Positions 25,711 to 36,137 are shown, counted from the stretch's first letter. The stretch: 40,341 nt of DNA from Pseudomonadota bacterium (GCA_021821885.1 JAKARO010000015.1:1-40341), one strand, 5' to 3'. Program-made: numbers and translations. Notes: generated by a model from the sequence alone, not told the origin.

Positions 25711-26165
25711 CACAGAACGATATCCCCAAGATCGCCAAACCCGGCGCTGTCCGCCATCCAGCGTACCTGGCTGGCTTCCCAGCAGGCCGCGTCCCAGATT
25801 TCGAATTTCTGGATCTGCCCGACCAGAACCAGGTCTTTCTCGAGGCCGGCAAACTGGCGCAATGTGGCCGAGAGAAGAATCCGGGACTGGTTGTCCATGC
25901 GCAATTCTTCCGAGTGGCCGATAAAGAGGCGCTGGAAACGTCTGGCCGTGGGATTGTTGCCCGCAAGCGCCGCAAGGCGCTGTTCCACGGTTTCCCAGTA
26001 CGGCAGGGGATAGGCCAGCAGGCAGCGTTCTCCATCCTGGCTCTGGGGATCGATGGTGACCACCAGCTGCCCGTCGCAGTGGGCTGCCAGCCAGTCGCGG
26101 AAACGGGCCGGGATGTTCAGGCGTCCCTTGTTGTCCAGATTGTGATGGTGCGTTCCCCGGAACAT
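25710..26165 (-). CDS. mraZ: Transcriptional regulator MraZ
   Basis: DNA-binding regulator of the dcw operon that forms a ring of AbrB-like double repeats. The 151-residue protein has two SpoVT/AbrB half-domains: LDNKGRLNIPARFRDWL near residue 10 and LRMDNQSRILLSATLRQFA near 90. The ATG at 26165 gives the canonical N-terminus MFRGTHHHNLD; an earlier in-frame Met at 26204 lies inside the operator. It is the first gene of the operon, and four TGG-type boxes at 10-bp spacing lie between the promoter and the gene, so autoregulation is expected. Confidence 0.95.
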   Translation of the reverse strand: MFRGTHHHNLDNKGRLNIPARFRDWLAAHCDGQLVVTIDPQSQDGERCLLAYPLPYWETVEQRLAALAGNNPTARRFQRLFIGHSEELRMDNQSRILLSATLRQFAGLEKDLVLVGQIQKFEIWDAACWEASQVRWMADSAGFGDLGDIVL

Positions 26166-26178
26166 TGCAGCGATGGCT

Positions 26179-26213
26179 CTCCAGTTTTTTCCACTTTCTA
26201 CCACTTTTCCCCA
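26179..26213 (-). promoter_or_regulatory. MraZ operator: four TGG boxes at 10-bp period
   Basis: On the minus strand TGGGG, TGGTA, TGGAA and TGGAG occur with exact 10-bp periodicity in the leader of mraZ. MraZ is known to bind tandem TGGGN-type repeats with 5-nt spacers in this position. The first box is the best match and the others are degenerate. Confidence 0.75.
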
Positions 26214-26221
26214 CTGAAGAA

Positions 26222-26250
26222 AGGTTAGAGTGCCGGCATTTTGGTGTCAA
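26222..26250 (-). promoter_or_regulatory. Sigma70-type promoter of the dcw operon (Pmra)
   Basis: On the minus strand a perfect -35 TTGACA (26250-26245) is followed by a 17-bp spacer and TAACCT (26227-26222). Transcription would start near 26215, just ahead of the MraZ boxes. An AATATC/GATATT palindrome (26255-26268) lies directly upstream of the -35. Confidence 0.8.
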
Positions 26251-26402
26251 GGGAAATATCCTGATATTACGGTATGTTAGCCGTTCCTTTTCCCAATCCT
26301 TGAAAATGGATGAAGAAGAGGTGGCAACCTGTTCAATTTGAATGCGATGTCTGTTGGCCAGGCGCGGGCCAGGAAGGAATAACAGGGGCTGTGGGAAAAA
26401 GT

Positions 26403-26745
26403 GGAGTGGGCCGATAAGCCGGGTTCTGTCGTGGACGACCATTCCTCTAGGCCAGCGTTTGCACGCTGGCTCAAGCAACCTACCCGCGTACACTGCGGGC
26501 CGCAGCATCGTACGCCTATTTGGTCTTGCTCCAGGCGGGGTTTTCCCTGCCACTGCCGTTACCGGCAGCGCGGTGCGCTCTTACCGCACCTTTTCACCCT
26601 TGCCGGCGCCTAAACGCTTGGGCGGTATGTTTTCTGTGGCACTTTCCGTAGGCTCACGCCTCCCGGCCGTTAGCCGGCGCCCTGCCCTGTGGAGCCCGGA
26701 CTTTCCTCTCCGGAAATTTCCGCAGCGGTCGTCTGGCCCACTCCG
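26403..26745 (-). ncRNA. rnpB: RNase P RNA (class A)
   Basis: Catalytic RNA of RNase P, which matures tRNA 5' ends with the RnpA protein. The ends pair as P1: GGAGTGGGCC at the 5' side and GGCCCACTCC at the 3' side. Universally conserved pieces appear in order on the minus strand. These are GAGGAAAGTCCGGGCTCC near the 5' end, ACAGAAA, GGTGAAAAGGTGCGGTAAGA with GCGCACCG, GGTAGGTTGCTTGAG, AGAGGAATGGTCGTCC and ACAGAACCCGGCTTATCGG at the 3' end. Length is about 343 nt. Termini are set by the P1 helix, so they may be off by a few bases. It lies upstream of mraZ on the same strand. Confidence 0.97.
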
Positions 26746-26752
26746 CGGGCTA

Positions 26753-26780
26753 TCATACCGTTTTTCCCCGGCGGTCCATA
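26753..26780 (-). promoter_or_regulatory. Promoter of rnpB
   Basis: TATGAT (26758-26753, minus strand) lies seven bases before the predicted 5' end of RNase P RNA, the right distance for a -10. The -35 is weak (TATGGA at 26780-26775, 16-bp spacer). Confidence 0.55.
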
Positions 26781-26835
26781 GCCCGCTTCCAGGAACTATA
26801 CTGGAAAAGGGCGCCAGGAGTCCGGGGGGTGGGCG

Positions 26836-27102
26836 ATGATTAGCGATGCGTTTCTGGATGAGGTGAGGGAACTGCCTTCGGTTGCTGCCATGGACAGGGT
26901 GGTGGCCTGGTCGGTCTTCCGGAGCCGGGAAGAGGCCCACGGTCTTCTGGGGCATGTCCATCTGGCACCAGGGCAGGCCCTGGTGGGCGGGCATGGCCGG
27001 GATAGCGTGGCAGACTACTGGTGGGTGGGCGTCCAGGTGCAGAACCTGGAGCAGTGGGGGAACCGGTCTGCGGTCCACAAGCAGGGCCGTCTGGGGGACT
27101 GA
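26836..27102 (+). CDS. Small protein of unknown function (88 aa)
   Basis: I do not recognise the family. The ORF has 88 codons with strong G/C preference at third positions like real genes nearby. It has a purine-rich stretch (GGGGGGTGGG) before the ATG and a TATACT hexamer at 26797-26802, 34 bases upstream. The protein is soluble, with no signal peptide or membrane helix, and is rich in Val, Trp and Gly (VVAWSVFRSREEAHGLLGHV; DYWWVGVQVQNLEQWG). It is divergent from rnpB and convergent with fadD, ending 18 bases from the fadD stop. The absence of any better frame here supports it. Confidence 0.5.
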   Translation: MISDAFLDEVRELPSVAAMDRVVAWSVFRSREEAHGLLGHVHLAPGQALVGGHGRDSVADYWWVGVQVQNLEQWGNRSAVHKQGRLGD

Positions 27103-27120
27103 AGCCGGTATCCCCGGTTT

Positions 27121-28884
27121 TCAGGATCCATCCGGTGCGGTGCCCGGCGGCTCCGGCTTTCCTTCCAGGCCAGCCAGCAGGGCGGCGTACTGTTCTCCCA
27201 CCTGGCGCCGGCGGATTTTCAGCGTGGGAGTGAGCGTGCCCGTTTTTTCGCTCAGCGGTTCAGGAAGGAGGGCAAAACGCCGCACCTGCTCGAAAGAAGG
27301 CAGTCCGGCCAGCGCCTCGTCCACGGCGCTCCGGACCAGGCGCTGGAGGGTCTGGGGGTCCGGGTGCAGGCCCATTCGTTCTGCTGCCACCTCCGGGTGC
27401 GGATAGACGAGGGCGACCAGATAGGGCAGACGGTCCCCAAAGACCACGGCCTGGGAGATCAGGGGGTGGGCCATCAGCCGCATCTCGATTTTCTGCGGAG
27501 CAATATTTTCGCCCGCCGCATTGACGATCATGTCTTTCTTGCGGTCGGTGATCCTCAGGTAACCCTCGGCGTCCACTTCCCCCACATCCCCGGTGTGCAG
27601 CCAGCCATCCTTGAGGGCTTCCCGGGTGGCGCTGCCATTGTTCCAGTATCCCTGCATGACCGAAGGTCCGCGGACAAGGATTTCTCCATCGCCCGCGATG
27701 CGTCCCTCCAGGTTGGGCAGGAACCGGCCAACGGTACCCGGACGGATGGCCTCCAGCGGATTGGCCGAGATCACCGGGCTGGCTTCCGTCATGCCATAGC
27801 CTTCTACGACCGGCAGTCCCAGATCCAGGAAAAACTGGCAGATCTGTGGATCCAGGGGGGCCCCTCCGGAAACCAGGTACCGGATCCGTCCCCCCATCTT
27901 TTTTCTCAGTCTTCTGGCAACGAGGCTGCGCGCAATCTGCTGCTGCCACGGGCCTGTCCGTGCGGCAGGGGTCCCCAGCAGTCCCTCGCGCAGAAACCGG
28001 CCCATCCAGCCATGGTGGTCCTCGAGATTCCGTCGTACCCGCCCGTAGAGCAGCTGCAGGATCCGGGGAACGGCGATGACGATATCTGGCCGGGCCGCTG
28101 CCATGTCGCGCAGGACCGTGTCCGGGCGTTCGGCATAGGCAACCTCGAGCCCCAGCAGGTAGGCACCGAAATGGCCCGTACCACGTTCAAAAATGTGGGA
28201 CAGCGGGAGAACGGACAGCAGGCGCTGGCCAGTGCGCAGGGGAACCAGCGGAAGAAATCCCTCGATGTTGGACAGGATGTTGCCGTGGCTAAGCATCACG
28301 CCCTTTGGCCACCCGGTGGTGCCCGAGGTGTAGACGATGCTGGCCAGATCCGTGCGGCCTATCCCTGCAAGGCGTTCCGCAAGAGCCTCCTCTGGCATTT
28401 CGGGCTCCGCCTGTTCGAGCTCGGTCCAGCTGCGCAGTCCGGAGTCCGGAAGGCCGTCCGTATTCCGGAGCAGGATGGGGCCGTGGCCGATGTCCCAGCC
28501 ACCTTCCGGCAGGCGGCAGTATTCCGTGGCGCCTTCGAGGAAAATGGCGGTAACGCCACTGTCTTCCACGACATAACGAATTTCCCCCTGGCCAAGGCTT
28601 GGATAGAGGGGAACGGTGATGGCACCGATTGTGAGGATGGCAAAGTCCAGCAGGGCCCACTCCAGGGAGTTCGGGGCCATGACCAGTACCCGGTCGCCGG
28701 CATGTATCCCGAGCCTGGCCAGGCCAGCGGCAAGCCGGCGGACCCGTGTGCCAAATTCCGCAGCGGTCACCGGCCGGAAATGGCCGTCACGGCGGGTCCA
28801 GGAGATGGGGGCGCCGGGATCCCTGCGGCAGCGGGCGAAAAGTCCCTCCGCAAGGTTTTTCAGGCCGGACAGCTCCGGGGGCAT
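27121..28884 (-). CDS. AMP-forming long-chain acyl-CoA synthetase (FadD15/FAA1-like)
   Basis: Adenylate-forming enzyme that activates a fatty acid with ATP and transfers it to CoA. It has 587 residues. The P-loop is YTSGTTGWPKGVMLSH (185-200). Next come LSVLPLSHIFERG, typical of the long-chain subgroup, and the acyl-binding core YLVSGGAPLDP. The A5 motif is VVEGYGMTEASPVIS, and the hinge region includes GWLHTGDVGEVDAEGYLRITDRKKDMI. The catalytic-lysine segment at the C-terminus is EKTGTLTPTLKIRR. The ATG lies one base after the sspA stop, so it is the second gene of a two-gene operon. Substrate chain length cannot be read from sequence. It may recycle or import fatty acids for membrane lipids. 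Confidence 0.9.
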   Translation of the reverse strand: MPPELSGLKNLAEGLFARCRRDPGAPISWTRRDGHFRPVTAAEFGTRVRRLAAGLARLGIHAGDRVLVMAPNSLEWALLDFAILTIGAITVPLYPSLGQGEIRYVVEDSGVTAIFLEGATEYCRLPEGGWDIGHGPILLRNTDGLPDSGLRSWTELEQAEPEMPEEALAERLAGIGRTDLASIVYTSGTTGWPKGVMLSHGNILSNIEGFLPLVPLRTGQRLLSVLPLSHIFERGTGHFGAYLLGLEVAYAERPDTVLRDMAAARPDIVIAVPRILQLLYGRVRRNLEDHHGWMGRFLREGLLGTPAARTGPWQQQIARSLVARRLRKKMGGRIRYLVSGGAPLDPQICQFFLDLGLPVVEGYGMTEASPVISANPLEAIRPGTVGRFLPNLEGRIAGDGEILVRGPSVMQGYWNNGSATREALKDGWLHTGDVGEVDAEGYLRITDRKKDMIVNAAGENIAPQKIEMRLMAHPLISQAVVFGDRLPYLVALVYPHPEVAAERMGLHPDPQTLQRLVRSAVDEALAGLPSFEQVRRFALLPEPLSEKTGTLTPTLKIRRRQVGEQYAALLAGLEGKPEPPGTAPDGS

Positions 28885-28885
28885 T

Positions 28886-29506
28886 CTAGCGCATGGCCTT
28901 TTCTGCCGGAGTCAGGCTACGCCGGAAGCTCTCCATGCCGAAAATCTGGTCCATATAGTCGAGGGTGGCTTTTGCGCCTTTTGGGAGTTCAACACCAAGG
29001 ACCGGAAGACGCCAGAGGAGAGGGGCCAGGGCGCAGTCGGCGATGGACAGCTCATCACCAAAGAGGAAACGCTGGCGGGTGAAGAGGCTGCTCAGCGTGG
29101 AAAGGGTGCTGCGCAGCTCGTCCCGGGCCCGCTGCTTTTCGGTCTCGCCATGGCCGGGCCGGAACAGGATATCAAACCAGTCGCGGTCGAAGCGGTGGAG
29201 CCCCAGTCGCACTCGCGCCCTGGAAATGGGGTCGACGGGAATGAGCGGGGGGTGGGGAAAGCGCTCATCCAGGTACTCCATGATGAGTACCGACTCGTGC
29301 AGGGCGAGCTCCCGGTCTACCAGAACTGGAACCTCGCTGTAGGGATTGAGGTCTGCCAGGTCCTCGGGCCGGTTGGAAAAATCCACGTTGACAGTCTGGT
29401 ATTCCATGGCCTTTTCTTCGAGAACAAAGCGGACCCGGTGGGCGTAAACGCAGTCCGCTGCGGAGTACAGGGTCATCAGGGTTTTCTTGTTGCTGGGCGT
29501 CGCCAT
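28886..29506 (-). CDS. sspA: Stringent starvation protein A (glutathione-S-transferase fold)
   Basis: RNA-polymerase-associated protein that in E. coli helps starvation and acid tolerance. The 206-residue protein has an N-terminal thioredoxin-like domain (MTLYSAADCVYAHRVRFVLEEKAM, then NPYSEVPVLVDRELALHESVLIMEYLDERF). An all-helical GST C-domain follows, containing FLFGDELSIADCALAPLLWRLP. The PHPPLIPVDPISRARVRL segment is typical of SspA. The start at 29506 is favoured because AAGGAA lies six bases before it; Met codons at 29524 and 29533 are alternatives. The usual partner sspB is not adjacent. Instead the gene leads an operon with an acyl-CoA synthetase and is divergent from lpxC. Confidence 0.88.
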   Translation of the reverse strand: MATPSNKKTLMTLYSAADCVYAHRVRFVLEEKAMEYQTVNVDFSNRPEDLADLNPYSEVPVLVDRELALHESVLIMEYLDERFPHPPLIPVDPISRARVRLGLHRFDRDWFDILFRPGHGETEKQRARDELRSTLSTLSSLFTRQRFLFGDELSIADCALAPLLWRLPVLGVELPKGAKATLDYMDQIFGMESFRRSLTPAEKAMR

Positions 29507-29564
29507 GTGCAATTCCTTGATCATGTTGGGCAAATCATTCCGGCGCCGCTGCGCCCGATTTTCT

Positions 29565-29570
29565 ATTATA
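29565..29570 (-). promoter_or_regulatory. -10 element of the sspA promoter
   Basis: A perfect TATAAT on the minus strand lies about 60 bases upstream of the sspA ATG in the 233-bp gap to lpxC. No convincing -35 was found, so an activator or an extended contact may compensate. Confidence 0.5.
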
Positions 29571-29650
29571 CACCGAACATCAAAAGGAGTGGGCGGGGAC
29601 GGAAGGTTTGCCAGCCGGGCGGGCAGCGGCTAAACTGGCAGGCATTTCCA

Positions 29651-29688
29651 GTTGTATATTGACAACAGGCGTTGTAAAGTAGGATACA
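29651..29688 (+). promoter_or_regulatory. lpxC promoter with overlapping GTTGT/ACAAC half-sites
   Basis: TTGACA (29659-29664) is a perfect -35, followed at 17-18 bp by GGATAC/GATACA as a weak -10. The -35 and spacer form a near-perfect palindrome, TTGACAAC-AGGC-GTTGTAAA (29659-29678). A further GTTGT at 29651-29655 gives three half-sites in alternating orientation. This looks like a repressor operator. Confidence 0.5.
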
Positions 29689-29739
29689 GAGAGTGCAGGG
29701 AGCGGCCAGGGAGGGCGGTCGTCATGACCGCGTGGGGAG

Positions 29740-30657
29740 ATGATCCGTCAACGTACACTGAAAAACATGATCTGGGGCACGGGGATAGGTCTCCACAGCG
29801 GCCGGAAGGTATATATCGGCCTGCGGCCGGCTCCGGTGAATACGGGGATTGTTTTTCACCGCAGTGATCTTGAGGGCGATGCCTACGTCCGGGCCGATCC
29901 CCTGCATGTAGTGGACACCCGGCTTTCCACCAATATTGGCGAGGGTGGGGTTCGTGTCGGCACCATCGAGCATCTCATGTCCGCCCTTGCCGGGCTCGGT
30001 ATCGACAACGTCTATGTGGACCTGGACGGTCCCGAGGTGCCGATCATGGACGGGAGTGCGGCTCCCTTCGTCTTTCTGATCCAGTGCGCCGGCATTGAAG
30101 AGCAGGGAGCGCCCAAGCGCTTTATCCGCATCCTGCGGAGCCTGCATGCCGAGGATGGCGACCGCTGGGTGCGGCTGGATCCCTTTGATGGTTTCAAGGT
30201 CAGTTTTACCATTGATTTCGACCATCCCGTCGTCCGCAATGGCGGACAGGAAGTGACGGTGGATTTTGCCCGCACTTCCTACCTGAAGGAAGTTTCCCGG
30301 GCCCGCACCTTTGGTTTCATGCGCGAGGTGGAAACCCTGCGGCGCATGGGCCTGGCCCTGGGTGGCAACCTCGACAATGCCATTGTCGTGGACGACTACC
30401 GTGTCCTCAATGAGGAAGGCCTGCGGTATACCAACGAATTTGTCCGCCACAAGGTTCTGGATTCCATCGGGGACCTCTACCTGCTGGGCCATCCCCTGCT
30501 GGGGCATTTTTCCGGCCACAAGGCGGGCCATGCCCTCAATAACCAGCTCCTCCGGGCTCTCCTGCAGCAGGAGGATGCCTGGGAATTCGTGGATTATCCC
30601 TCCGAAGAGCGGGCTCCCTTTTCTTTTGTGGAATCGCTGGCCGCCGCGCCGGCCTGA
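29740..30657 (+). CDS. lpxC: UDP-3-O-acyl-N-acetylglucosamine deacetylase
   Basis: Zinc enzyme that catalyses the committed step of lipid A synthesis. It has 305 residues, the same as the E. coli protein. Zinc ligands are H78 (in [12 protein letters not shown], with catalytic E77), H237 and D241 ([11 protein letters not shown]); H264 is the general acid region ([11 protein letters not shown]). The N-terminus [21 protein letters not shown] matches the family and fixes the start. The ribosome site is poor: GGGGAG nearly abuts the ATG. In E. coli LpxC level is controlled by FtsH through its C-terminal tail; here the tail ends in SLAAAPA, non-polar and Ala-rich. The last 64 bases overlap dciA on the opposite strand. 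Confidence 0.97.
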   Translation: MIRQRTLKNMIWGTGIGLHSGRKVYIGLRPAPVNTGIVFHRSDLEGDAYVRADPLHVVDTRLSTNIGEGGVRVGTIEHLMSALAGLGIDNVYVDLDGPEVPIMDGSAAPFVFLIQCAGIEEQGAPKRFIRILRSLHAEDGDRWVRLDPFDGFKVSFTIDFDHPVVRNGGQEVTVDFARTSYLKEVSRARTFGFMREVETLRRMGLALGGNLDNAIVVDDYRVLNEEGLRYTNEFVRHKVLDSIGDLYLLGHPLLGHFSGHKAGHALNNQLLRALLQQEDAWEFVDYPSEERAPFSFVESLAAAPA

Positions 30658-31103
30658 TCGAGCGTTTCCACCAGCCGCGCGATTGCGCTGCGCAGCGGTT
30701 CGCCGCAGTCTGCCATCAGGGAACGCAGCTCCGCCGGAGCCGGTCCCTGGAGAGGCGGGCGGGACCGCAGCGCAGGTTTCCGGGCCGGAAAATCCGGCCA
30801 GGGGCGGACGCTCCCGGCCACCTGCCGGGCTTCTTCGCCCGGGAAACGTGCATTCCACTGCTTCAGGATCTTTTTTTCATTCCGCCGCAGCCAGGCGAGC
30901 CATGCGCCGCTCTGGCAGAGCACCTGGAGTGTTCCACCCCGCCAGCCAAGAAGCCATGTGCGGTCCTGCGCCTCAAGCGCCAGCAGCCGGTTCCACTCGT
31001 GCTGGCGTGCCTGCAGGTCCAGTCCCTGGCGGTAGATCCTGCCCAGTATCGGGCCTGGCTGCTGTCCCAGCGGGCGGGGTCTGGAATGGCGTTTATCCTC
31101 CAT
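30594..31103 (-). CDS. dciA: DUF721 protein, probable DnaB helicase operator DciA
   Basis: DciA is the ancestral bacterial replicative-helicase loader or operator, present where DnaC is absent. The 169-residue protein shows the DUF721 core at about residues 12-90: [20 protein letters not shown], then [20 protein letters not shown] and [18 protein letters not shown]. In the family this reads as an N-terminal helix, a strand pair ending in a V-x-V-type segment and a W-x-x-x-L helix. The C-terminal half is Pro/Arg-rich and probably disordered. The start at 31103 is the best guess; a Met at 31151 is also in frame, but neither has a strong ribosome site. It sits between lpxC and secA, where E. coli has secM, but on the opposite strand. 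Its 3' end overlaps lpxC by 64 bases. Confidence 0.75.
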   Translation of the reverse strand: MEDKRHSRPRPLGQQPGPILGRIYRQGLDLQARQHEWNRLLALEAQDRTWLLGWRGGTLQVLCQSGAWLAWLRRNEKKILKQWNARFPGEEARQVAGSVRPWPDFPARKPALRSRPPLQGPAPAELRSLMADCGEPLRSAIARLVETLDQAGAAASDSTKEKGARSSEG

Positions 31104-31153
31104 GGGCTTTCGTGTTACTCTCCGGCATATTTTTTGGCTAGGTTTTGTCACTC

Positions 31154-33889
<2,736 letters not shown>

Positions 33890-33898
33890 GGAGGTTCC

Positions 33899-35122
33899 AT
33901 GCCCGTAGGCCTGTCCGCTCCCCGTGACCTGCTGCCTGTTTCGGGGGTACGCCTTGCAACTGCCGAGGCAGGGATCCGGTATGCCGGAAGGCGCGACCTG
34001 ACCCTGATCCACCTGGATCCGGGAACCCGCGTGGCGGGAGTGTTTACCCGCAACCGTTTCCGCGCGGCCCCGGTACTGGTGGCGGAAGCCCATCTGGCAG
34101 CCGGCAGGGAAATACGTGCCCTGGTCATCAATACCGGCAATGCGAATGCCGGGACCGGTGAAACCGGTCTGCGCAGCGCGCAGGAAAGCTGCGAGGCGGT
34201 GGCCCTGGCCCTGGGCTGCACTTCCGGGCAGGTGCTGCCCTTTTCGACCGGAGTGATCGGCGAGCCAGTGGACCTCGCGGCACGGATACGCGGGGCCCTG
34301 CCCGGCTGCGTGCCGGCCCTGGACAGGAACGGGTGGAACGGGGCTGCCCAGGCGATCCTGACCACCGATACGGTTGCCAAGGCCTTTTCCCGGCAGGTTG
34401 AAGTGGACGGCCGGCCTGTCACGGTGACCGGCATGGCCAAGGGATCCGGAATGATCCGGCCAGACATGGCGACCATGCTCGCTTTCATTGCCACGGACGC
34501 CGCCGTGGAGAAAGCTGCCCTGGACGAGCTGCTCCACCGGGCAGTGGACGCCTCTTTCAACCGCATTACCGTGGACGGGGACATGTCCACCAACGATGCC
34601 TGTATCCTCATGGCCACGGGCCAGGCCGGGAATGGGCCGGTGGAGTCCGGCAGCGCCGGTTTTGGGCGGCTGCGGGAAGCGGTGCAGGAAGTGGCGCTGG
34701 CGCTGGCCCAGGCTATCGTCCGCGACGGGGAAGGCGCAACCAAGTTCATTCCAGTCCGGGTCAGCGGAGGAAAAAATCCGGCGGAATGTCTGCAGGTAGC
34801 CTACCGGATGGCGCACAGTCCCCTGATCAAAACGGCCTTTTTTGCCTCCGATCCCAACTGGGGGCGCCTGCTGGCCGCAATCGGCTCGGCGGGGGTGGAA
34901 GACCTGGACGTGCGCCAGGTACAGATCTCGCTTGGCGGACTGTGCATCGTACGCCAGGGTGCCCGCGACCCTGCCTATACCGAAGCAGCCGGACAGGCGG
35001 TCATGGCCAGGGAGGAAATCCCGGTTCACGTGGACCTCGGACGCGGGACGGCAGAAGAGGAGATCTGGACCTGCGACCTTTCCCACGAATACGTGCGCAT
35101 CAACGCCGAATACCGGAGCTAG
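33899..35122 (+). CDS. argJ: Arginine biosynthesis bifunctional protein ArgJ
   Basis: Ornithine acetyltransferase (and possibly N-acetylglutamate synthase) that recycles the acetyl group in the arginine pathway. It has 407 residues. The precursor self-cleaves before T192 in MAKGSGMIRPDMATMLAF (179-196), giving alpha and beta chains. Upstream, LVINTGNANAGTG (75-87) and LPFSTGVIGEP (113-123) are substrate-site blocks; the C-terminal FFASDPNWGRLLAAIG is also diagnostic. GGTT-rich purines (GGGAGG) serve as ribosome site nine bases after secA. The cyclic acetyl pathway implies that argE is unnecessary in this organism. Adjacency of argJ to secA and a mutT-like gene is common in beta/gammaproteobacteria. 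Confidence 0.97.
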   Translation: MPVGLSAPRDLLPVSGVRLATAEAGIRYAGRRDLTLIHLDPGTRVAGVFTRNRFRAAPVLVAEAHLAAGREIRALVINTGNANAGTGETGLRSAQESCEAVALALGCTSGQVLPFSTGVIGEPVDLAARIRGALPGCVPALDRNGWNGAAQAILTTDTVAKAFSRQVEVDGRPVTVTGMAKGSGMIRPDMATMLAFIATDAAVEKAALDELLHRAVDASFNRITVDGDMSTNDACILMATGQAGNGPVESGSAGFGRLREAVQEVALALAQAIVRDGEGATKFIPVRVSGGKNPAECLQVAYRMAHSPLIKTAFFASDPNWGRLLAAIGSAGVEDLDVRQVQISLGGLCIVRQGARDPAYTEAAGQAVMAREEIPVHVDLGRGTAEEEIWTCDLSHEYVRINAEYRS

Positions 35123-35129
35123 GGTCCTG

Positions 35130-36137
35130 ATGCAGGTCGTTCCCGTTGCTACGGGCATTCTCCGCCGTCCGGACGGCCGGGTACTGCTGGACCTCCGCCC
35201 GGAAGGCCGGCCATGGCCAGGCTACTGGGAATTTCCGGGGGGCAAGGTCGAGCCCGGGGAAACGCCCGGGCATGCCCTGCAGAGGGAGCTCAAGGAGGAA
35301 CTGGGGATCCGCGTGCGGCACTTCCATCCCCTGCGGGTTCTGGAACATGCCTATCCGGAACGCATGGTCCGGCTGCATTTTTATGCCGTTGACCAGTGGG
35401 AGGGGGAACCCGAAGGCCAGGAGGGACAGGAATTGGGGTGGTGGTCGCCCTGGGAAATTCCGGCCCTGAAAGGTCTGCCCGCCAACCGGCCCATGGTGGC
35501 TGACCTCCTGTCCGAAACCCTGCCACAGCCTCCGGTCTGGCTCATCGCCGATCCGTCGCGGGCGAAGCCGGGCGGCTTTTTCCGGGACCTGGATGCGGTG
35601 CGGGACGCCGGCCTGCGGGCCATGGTCCTGCGCTGCCGGACGGATCTGGCCCCGGATATCGGGAAGGTTCTGCCAGAATGGCTGGAGAACGCCCGGGCCG
35701 GGGGAGTCCAGGTTTTCCTGAACCACCCTTCTCCCATTCCCTCCTGGCCCGTTACGGGGCGGCATCTTACGGAAGCCCAGCTGCGCGCCGGGGAAATTCC
35801 CGCCGGGCCCTTTGGGGTTTCGTGCCACAGTGCGGAAGCCCTGGAGCTGGCGGCACGCCACGGGGCCAGATACGCCTTCCTCTCCCCGCTGTTTCCTACG
35901 GCGACGCACCCGGATGTTCCGGCGCTCGGAGCCGAACGTTTCGCGGCCCTTGTGGCGGAATCGCCCCTGCCCGTACTGGCACTTGGGGGACTGGTACCCG
36001 AACGGGCCGCCGCGGCCCGCGCGGCCGGAGCCCGGGGGATAGCTGTCCTCTCGGGCCTTCTGGAGTCCCCCGATCCCCGGGCCGCGGCCCGCGCATTCCT
36101 GACCGCCTGGAACCCTGCATGCCGCAGTATTCCATAG
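35130..36137 (+). CDS. Nudix hydrolase (MutT-like) fused to a ThiE-like domain
   Basis: 335 residues in two domains. The N-terminal ~130 residues are a MutT-type Nudix hydrolase with the box running from G38 to I60 (GGKVEPGETPGHALQRELKE and onward), all consensus Glu residues present; it probably hydrolyses 8-oxo-dGTP. Residues ~133-335 form a thiamine-phosphate-synthase-like TIM barrel (FGVSCHSAEALELAARHG, LSPLFPTATHP, PVLALGGLVPERAAAARAAG). The LGQED-like loop of true ThiE reads HLTEAQL (212-218), so a key metal or pyrimidine contact is missing and thiamine synthesis is doubtful. Such fusions are known in proteobacteria. The start at 35130 lies just after argJ; the longer frame upstream is argJ shadow. 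The 3' end overlaps the next gene by 19 bases. Confidence 0.9.
   Translation: MQVVPVATGILRRPDGRVLLDLRPEGRPWPGYWEFPGGKVEPGETPGHALQRELKEELGIRVRHFHPLRVLEHAYPERMVRLHFYAVDQWEGEPEGQEGQELGWWSPWEIPALKGLPANRPMVADLLSETLPQPPVWLIADPSRAKPGGFFRDLDAVRDAGLRAMVLRCRTDLAPDIGKVLPEWLENARAGGVQVFLNHPSPIPSWPVTGRHLTEAQLRAGEIPAGPFGVSCHSAEALELAARHGARYAFLSPLFPTATHPDVPALGAERFAALVAESPLPVLALGGLVPERAAAARAAGARGIAVLSGLLESPDPRAAARAFLTAWNPACRSIP

Noticed and set aside
25711-26553. N-terminal extension of RsmH by about 280 codons through mraZ
   Set aside because: RsmH similarity begins at 25710. The extension lies in another frame of mraZ and its leader.
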